DNA of 64,000 nt from Aphrocallistes beatrix (taxonomy: Eukaryota; Porifera; Hexactinellida; Sceptrulophora; Aphrocallistidae), in the NCBI GenBank assembly GCA_963281255.1, contig OY725498.1, positions 1 through 64,000 on the forward strand. The letters are read 5' to 3'. Below, in pieces: positions 59,691 through 64,000 of this stretch. Below the pieces are notes generated by a model, which had not been told where the DNA came from, ran no database searches, and worked only from the letters and a program-made list of their open reading frames with translations. The stretch's first letter is position 1, and each line of letters begins with the position of its first letter. Both the position numbers and the translations under genes were made by a program.

Positions 59691-61309
59691 TATCACCAAT
59701 TGATTACAACATCGAACAGAAATACTTAATAATGCTTAGTACAGCTGTAGCTCCATCAGTTAATCATAGAAGTTTTAATTCGGTTAGAAACAATTGTACT
59801 TTTACTCCTGCCACGTGTGCCAACGAATTAACGAAACCTAAATTATCTGGTAAAATCGCCAACTTAGATCAGACCATAGTTCGGCTTATTAACATGATTA
59901 TCAATCATGTTTTCGAGTAAATTGTTACTGATGGTTCTGTTTCCTGAAAAACTTCTGATTCAGTTCTGTGCGATTGAATTAATGCAGTCGGGACTGCAAG
60001 AATTATGTAATTTGATTCGCTATCACTGAATCACATGAGTAGTGTCTGCTGGGCCAGTTTGCTCGTACTAAAATCGCTTACGCAACAGTTGAACTGACTT
60101 TGTTATCGCAACCTCTACTCCTACTGAGTGAGACTGGATGGTTGTATCTTCCTAACAGAGATGAGATAACGACTGAGTTTGTACAGTTAAGCTGCTATTG
60201 TAATGAGTGGGAGCGTGCTTAGTGACTGTGATTCACTCAGTTACTCTGGTAGGTAGGTTGTGTCCCAGTATGTAGTTATGTAGATTCATAGGCTAAAGTA
60301 TGCGTGATGAAACCTGCTTCTCATAATCAGAATTTGGATTTCTGCCCACCTCAGCCATTTAGTGTCATGTGAAACTATGCAGCACTGGTCTAGCCAGTCA
60401 AGCCGTGGACTGATTGGTTAGATCCATACTTGACAACGGTCCCGTTTTTGGCGGGACATCCCACCCTTTTCACTCTTCTATTGAGATAATTTTCACGAGT
60501 GTCCCCCTTTTACATGAAATTTCCCCTATTATGTCCCGCTTTTTTTATTATATGCATAATACTTTTCTATTGCGTCCCGCGAAATTCAACGCTGCGTCCC
60601 GCCTTTATCGTGGCCCAGGTTGGCCTGTATGTAGATCTCTACCGACTCTGTCAGTACAGTACCCCAGACCTGATTTCAACTCTGAAGATGGAAGAGGTGA
60701 ATCATTAAGATTTTAACTACGGAAATTAACCGATTCTGTTACAAAGAAATTCAGCCTATCAGAAGAAGTTTGTTAGATTATTGAACTTTGGGAAGGAGGG
60801 CATTCTTCTTGAATTGTTTCGTTGCTACAGACAATTATATTCTTTGAGAAAGGGTGAGTTAGCACAGTACGCCTATCTCACAGCTCCACTAGCACTCCCA
60901 AACTAGAATCACCAGCTGATCTAAGCATACAGGTTTAAATAGATTTGAATTGTGAGGATGTACCAGGACATATTGCATATATCACCATGGTTACAGCACC
61001 ACAACTTCACAAGTTCAAACCACTACTTTCATCTTCCCTGAATTGACCAATCAAGTAGGAGTATTCATGTCACCTGTTCCTACTGGCATTTTTAATATGG
61101 AACTTTGTATTCATTAATGCAATGAAACAAGCGAGGTCGCTTACGTTTTAATCTTCGTGGTTATTTCTACGCAAATTTAAACTCAAAACTGACTGAAACC
61201 ACTTTGTATGCCATTTTGCTCCACCAACACTACCAGGTGGCTCCACTAGGATGGTTAACCGGAGATGTATAAATAGGACCGCCACTAACTGAAACTGTAA
61301 CTGCATAAA
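59691..61309. other. Largely gene-free region with possible unrecognised exons
   Basis: 59691-60420 holds nothing I recognise. 60430-60625 is rich in GTCCCGC and pyrimidine runs, probably a decayed repeat. Two stretches between 60626 and 60860 have exon-like splice borders and codon-like composition (see findings), but no family is recognised. Confidence 0.4.
61268..61275 (+). promoter_or_regulatory. TATA box of the ADAMTS-like gene
   Basis: TATAAATA about 42 bp before the ATG at 61310, a normal TATA-to-start distance for a gene with a short leader. Confidence 0.6.
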
Positions 61310-64000
61310 ATGTACTATTTGCATCACAAACATTTCTTAATCGCCATTCTGTCGCTATGCATCGTGACACCAGCCACCTCCAGAATGGGCTTCACCATCC
61401 CACAGCTGATTTCACACCCCCGCCTCTCCCTCAGCTCCCTCGAGCGGGTGCCCGTACGGAGCGTTCGAATCCGATTGAACATTTTCGGAGATTTTGTGAC
61501 TCTCGAATTGCGTCCGAATCAAGATCTGCTGCATAGCAACTACGCATTCCAACACCTCGACTCAGCCAATCAGATCCTCTCCCAGTCTGGCGCGCCACTG
61601 CCCTGCCACTTCACGGGTCGTGTGTCCTGCCGCGGCTGCCACTCCTCCCTGGTGGCGGTCTCCACGTGTGGCGGCGAGCTGAGCGGGCTCATCAGCTTCA
61701 ACCACACGGACTACTTCGTCGAACCACTTGTCGCCTCTGATAACGACACTCACTTCGTATACACGCAAGTGGAGCAGGACACAATTTCCACACCTTCCGA
61801 CGTCCTCTTCGACAAGTCTGATTGGCTCGCAGATGTGGCGCGCGAACAAGCGAGCCACATCCGCAGAAAAGCGCGCGCGTACTCGATCAAGAACAGGCGC
61901 TACTACGCGGAGGGTCTGGTGGTGCTGGACGAGACGGTGGTGCGCCACTATGGCACCCGATCTGAGATCTACGCGCTCACCGTCATGAACATCGTGGCCA
62001 AACTGCTGCAGCGAGAGTCGATTGGTCAGTCCGTGACCCTCGTGGTGTCGCGCCTGGTGGTCCTTCAATCGGGCGCGGAAGGGTTCAAGTGGAACGTGGA
62101 CAGTCCGGATCTGTCGCTGGCCGACTTCTGTTCCTGGCAGCTGCGCGCCAATGGGACACGCGGGCAGGCCACCCACGACTTCGCAGTCCTGCTCACGCGG
62201 CGCTCTCTGTGCCGCCCGGGCAGCCAGTGCTACGTCATCGGAATCGCCAATCTGGCGGGGATGTGCAGTGGCGCGCATTCCTGTCTGGTGGTGCGCGACC
62301 ACGGAGTGGTGCTGAGTGGCACGACTGTGACGCACGAAATCGGACACTTACTCGGGATGCACCACGATGAGACCGGAGTTTGCAAGCCACTCAAAATCCC
62401 GCCTAGCTCCCACATCATGACGCGGGTGTTCACAGCCTCTAGCAACCACTTCGGATGGTCGGAATGCTCCAGACGTTCCTTTGCGGACTTCCTGTCTCGT
62501 GGAGGAGACCGGTGTCTCCTGAACGCGCCCACCAATCGGATCAAACTCCCCACTGACCCCCTCTCAGCTGACGAGCAGTGCAGCTCCATTTTCGGTCCCG
62601 GATCCTCTGCCGTGCCATCCCAGACCACCTGTGCCACTGTGGACTGCCTCCTCGACACCTCCAACCGCTCCTTCCGCATCTCCGTGCCACTCCAGGACGG
62701 GGCGAACTGTTCTATAAATAGCGACACCTCCGGGAGGTGTCAGAGTGGCGTGTGTGTGAGGAGGGAGGACTTGGTTCCGCCAATCCACGGACAGTGGTCC
62801 CAGTGGGACACGTGGTCCTCTTGCTCCCATTCCTGTGACACCGGGGTGCGACACAGGGCGCGCGAATGCGGCCATCCCGCGCCCTCCCACGGCGGCGACA
62901 CCTGTCTTGGAGACAGGAAGCAGTACTTGGCATGCAAAGAGGCTGCGTGCGCCACTTCTGAGCCCTCGCGGCGCACTCTGGAGTGTCGCGAGGTGTTGGC
63001 GCACCACCCGGGCACCTGGCGCGCGCTCTCGGACAGCTACCGAGTGAGCGACCCGTGCCAGCTGATCTGCCTCCAGACGGAGAAGCGGCTGCTCGCCGGG
63101 GGCGGACACGTGTCGGACGGGACTGAGTGCCACGGGATGTCCTCCCGGGAGGCGCTGTGTGTCCTGGGGAGATGTGTCCGCTTGGACTGCGAGGGGAAGA
63201 TCGGAGGCGCGGCGAGGAGGGACGCGTGTGGCGTGTGTCTGGGAAATGGCAGCTCGTGCCTCATTGTGTCGGAGGGGTTCGACGAGATGATCGCCAGCAA
63301 CGGGCTCCACCAGCTCTTCTCCATCCCGCCCTTGGCGCGCGGCGTCTCACTCCTCCACCGATTCCCCGCCCACGACCTGTACCCCGTGGTGGCGCAGGAC
63401 GGGACCTCCTTCAAGATGAGGCGCGAAAAGTCCATCAACAACGACACGTGGTTCTTCCAGCGCCTCTCTAACGGCAGCCACCTGATCTCCACTTCCGGGC
63501 CACTCCGTGCGCGCACTGAGATCAAGGTGTCAGGTGGCCCCGCGTGGGTGGCGCTCTTCCTCTCCTACAAAGTCTTCCCGCCCAAAGAGACGGATCCCGC
63601 TGTCCCGGAGGAGGGACACTGGCTCCAGGTTTGCTCCACTTGCAACGCCACTTGTGGCAGCGCCAGCCAGCTCTGCCACTCCGTGTGTGTCGCGTCGAGC
63701 GGGGAAACATTGCCTGAGCGAATGTGTGAAGCGCACACGAAGCCCGCTAACACCTCGCAGAGGTGTGAAAACCTCCCAGAGTGTCCCACTTTCTTCTGGA
63801 CCACTTCCCCCTGGACTTCCTGCTCCGCCAGATGCGGCGTTGGGCGCAAATCCAGACGGACACTTTGTTTCGCGCGCACTCACCTCTCCTACAAAGTGAT
63901 GGCCGAGTCTGATTGTGGCACTGCCACCAAGCCTGCCACCTCTCTGCCATGTCAGAGACCATGTGGCACTCCGACACACGCGACACAATCTCACACCTCA
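61310..64000 (+). CDS. ADAMTS-type secreted metalloprotease, 3' end outside window
   Basis: One uninterrupted frame of 897 codons runs from the ATG at 61310 to the last base. A signal peptide comes first, then a prodomain to about residue 200, with the basic stretch RRKARAYSIKNRR as a possible furin site. The reprolysin domain carries THEIGHLLGMHHDE, with zinc-binding His at about 342, 346 and 352, and a downstream Met (SSHIMTR) that fits the Met-turn. A disintegrin-like/Cys region follows, then a first thrombospondin repeat (GQWSQWDTWSSCSHSCDTGV, about 492-546). A Cys-rich and spacer region and a second thrombospondin repeat from about residue 829 (SPWTSCSARCGVG) complete the visible part. 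ADAMTS enzymes cut extracellular matrix proteins. Substrate and number of further repeats are unknown. No intron is needed over 2.7 kb. Confidence 0.93.
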   Translation, partial: MYYLHHKHFLIAILSLCIVTPATSRMGFTIPQLISHPRLSLSSLERVPVRSVRIRLNIFGDFVTLELRPNQDLLHSNYAFQHLDSANQILSQSGAPLPCHFTGRVSCRGCHSSLVAVSTCGGELSGLISFNHTDYFVEPLVASDNDTHFVYTQVEQDTISTPSDVLFDKSDWLADVAREQASHIRRKARAYSIKNRRYYAEGLVVLDETVVRHYGTRSEIYALTVMNIVAKLLQRESIGQSVTLVVSRLVVLQSGAEGFKWNVDSPDLSLADFCSWQLRANGTRGQATHDFAVLLTRRSLCRPGSQCYVIGIANLAGMCSGAHSCLVVRDHGVVLSGTTVTHEIGHLLGMHHDETGVCKPLKIPPSSHIMTRVFTASSNHFGWSECSRRSFADFLSRGGDRCLLNAPTNRIKLPTDPLSADEQCSSIFGPGSSAVPSQTTCATVDCLLDTSNRSFRISVPLQDGANCSINSDTSGRCQSGVCVRREDLVPPIHGQWSQWDTWSSCSHSCDTGVRHRARECGHPAPSHGGDTCLGDRKQYLACKEAACATSEPSRRTLECREVLAHHPGTWRALSDSYRVSDPCQLICLQTEKRLLAGGGHVSDGTECHGMSSREALCVLGRCVRLDCEGKIGGAARRDACGVCLGNGSSCLIVSEGFDEMIASNGLHQLFSIPPLARGVSLLHRFPAHDLYPVVAQDGTSFKMRREKSINNDTWFFQRLSNGSHLISTSGPLRARTEIKVSGGPAWVALFLSYKVFPPKETDPAVPEEGHWLQVCSTCNATCGSASQLCHSVCVASSGETLPERMCEAHTKPANTSQRCENLPECPTFFWTTSPWTSCSARCGVGRKSRRTLCFARTHLSYKVMAESDCGTATKPATSLPCQRPCGTPTHATQSHTS

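Noticed and set aside
59732-59920. 62-codon frame
   Set aside because: No homology signal, no splice or promoter context, and a length expected by chance in AT-rich spacer.
61562-63994. Several antisense frames over the ADAMTS region
   Set aside because: The plus strand has a continuous 897-codon frame with the zinc site and thrombospondin repeats. The antisense frames lack any motif.

Overview
The window is nuclear DNA of an invertebrate animal with a compact, intron-bearing genome. The gene set is animal-specific: a receptor tyrosine phosphatase, a caspase, an ADAMTS protease, a prosaposin, a triple-SH3 SORBS-type adaptor, CaMKK and an ankyrin-TRP channel. Most introns are short, with GT-AG ends. 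Exons are GC-rich and the spaces between genes AT-rich. An early-branching animal such as a sponge would fit, but that is an inference and the species cannot be named.

Layout. 1-9440 is a virtually perfect 158-bp satellite array that continues off the left edge. 9441-13600 is a nest of non-autonomous transposons: a large foldback element, a decayed mariner copy and several TA-flanked MITEs. 14287-25126 holds three minus-strand genes: an ankyrin-TRP channel, a caspase and TTC39. CaMKK (25321-29583, plus) diverges from TTC39. A 17-exon receptor tyrosine phosphatase (37668-29719, minus) carries three complete plus-strand genes inside two of its introns: COA6-like, inorganic pyrophosphatase and mitochondrial ribosomal protein uL3m. 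All three look mitochondrial. From 38.5 to 55.4 kb the plus strand carries a PDZ-SH3x3 adaptor, a DUSP15/22-like phosphatase, eIF4B, prosaposin, RNF11, a stearoyl-CoA desaturase, CAB39/Mo25 and an O-fucosyltransferase-like enzyme. Squalene synthase and a UBTD-type ubiquitin-like protein follow on the minus strand. 58.6-61.3 kb is repeat-rich. An intronless ADAMTS reading frame starts at 61310 and is still open at the right edge.

The genes are mostly housekeeping and signalling genes, not one pathway. Some functional links exist: CaMKK and CAB39 both act around LKB1/AMPK signalling, and squalene synthase and desaturase are both lipid enzymes. The strongest unusual signals are the opposite-strand nest of mitochondrial genes, tandem repeats that carry copies of 3' splice sites, and a heavily over-represented decamer CTATAAATAG. 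Further candidates are a PDZ plus triple-SH3 architecture, a triplicated acceptor that reads as a recursive splice site, and very short gaps between same-strand genes with an AG placed just before the start codon. Exon boundaries were set by hand from splice signals and frame continuity. Each multi-exon gene described as complete closes in frame, but no transcript evidence was available.
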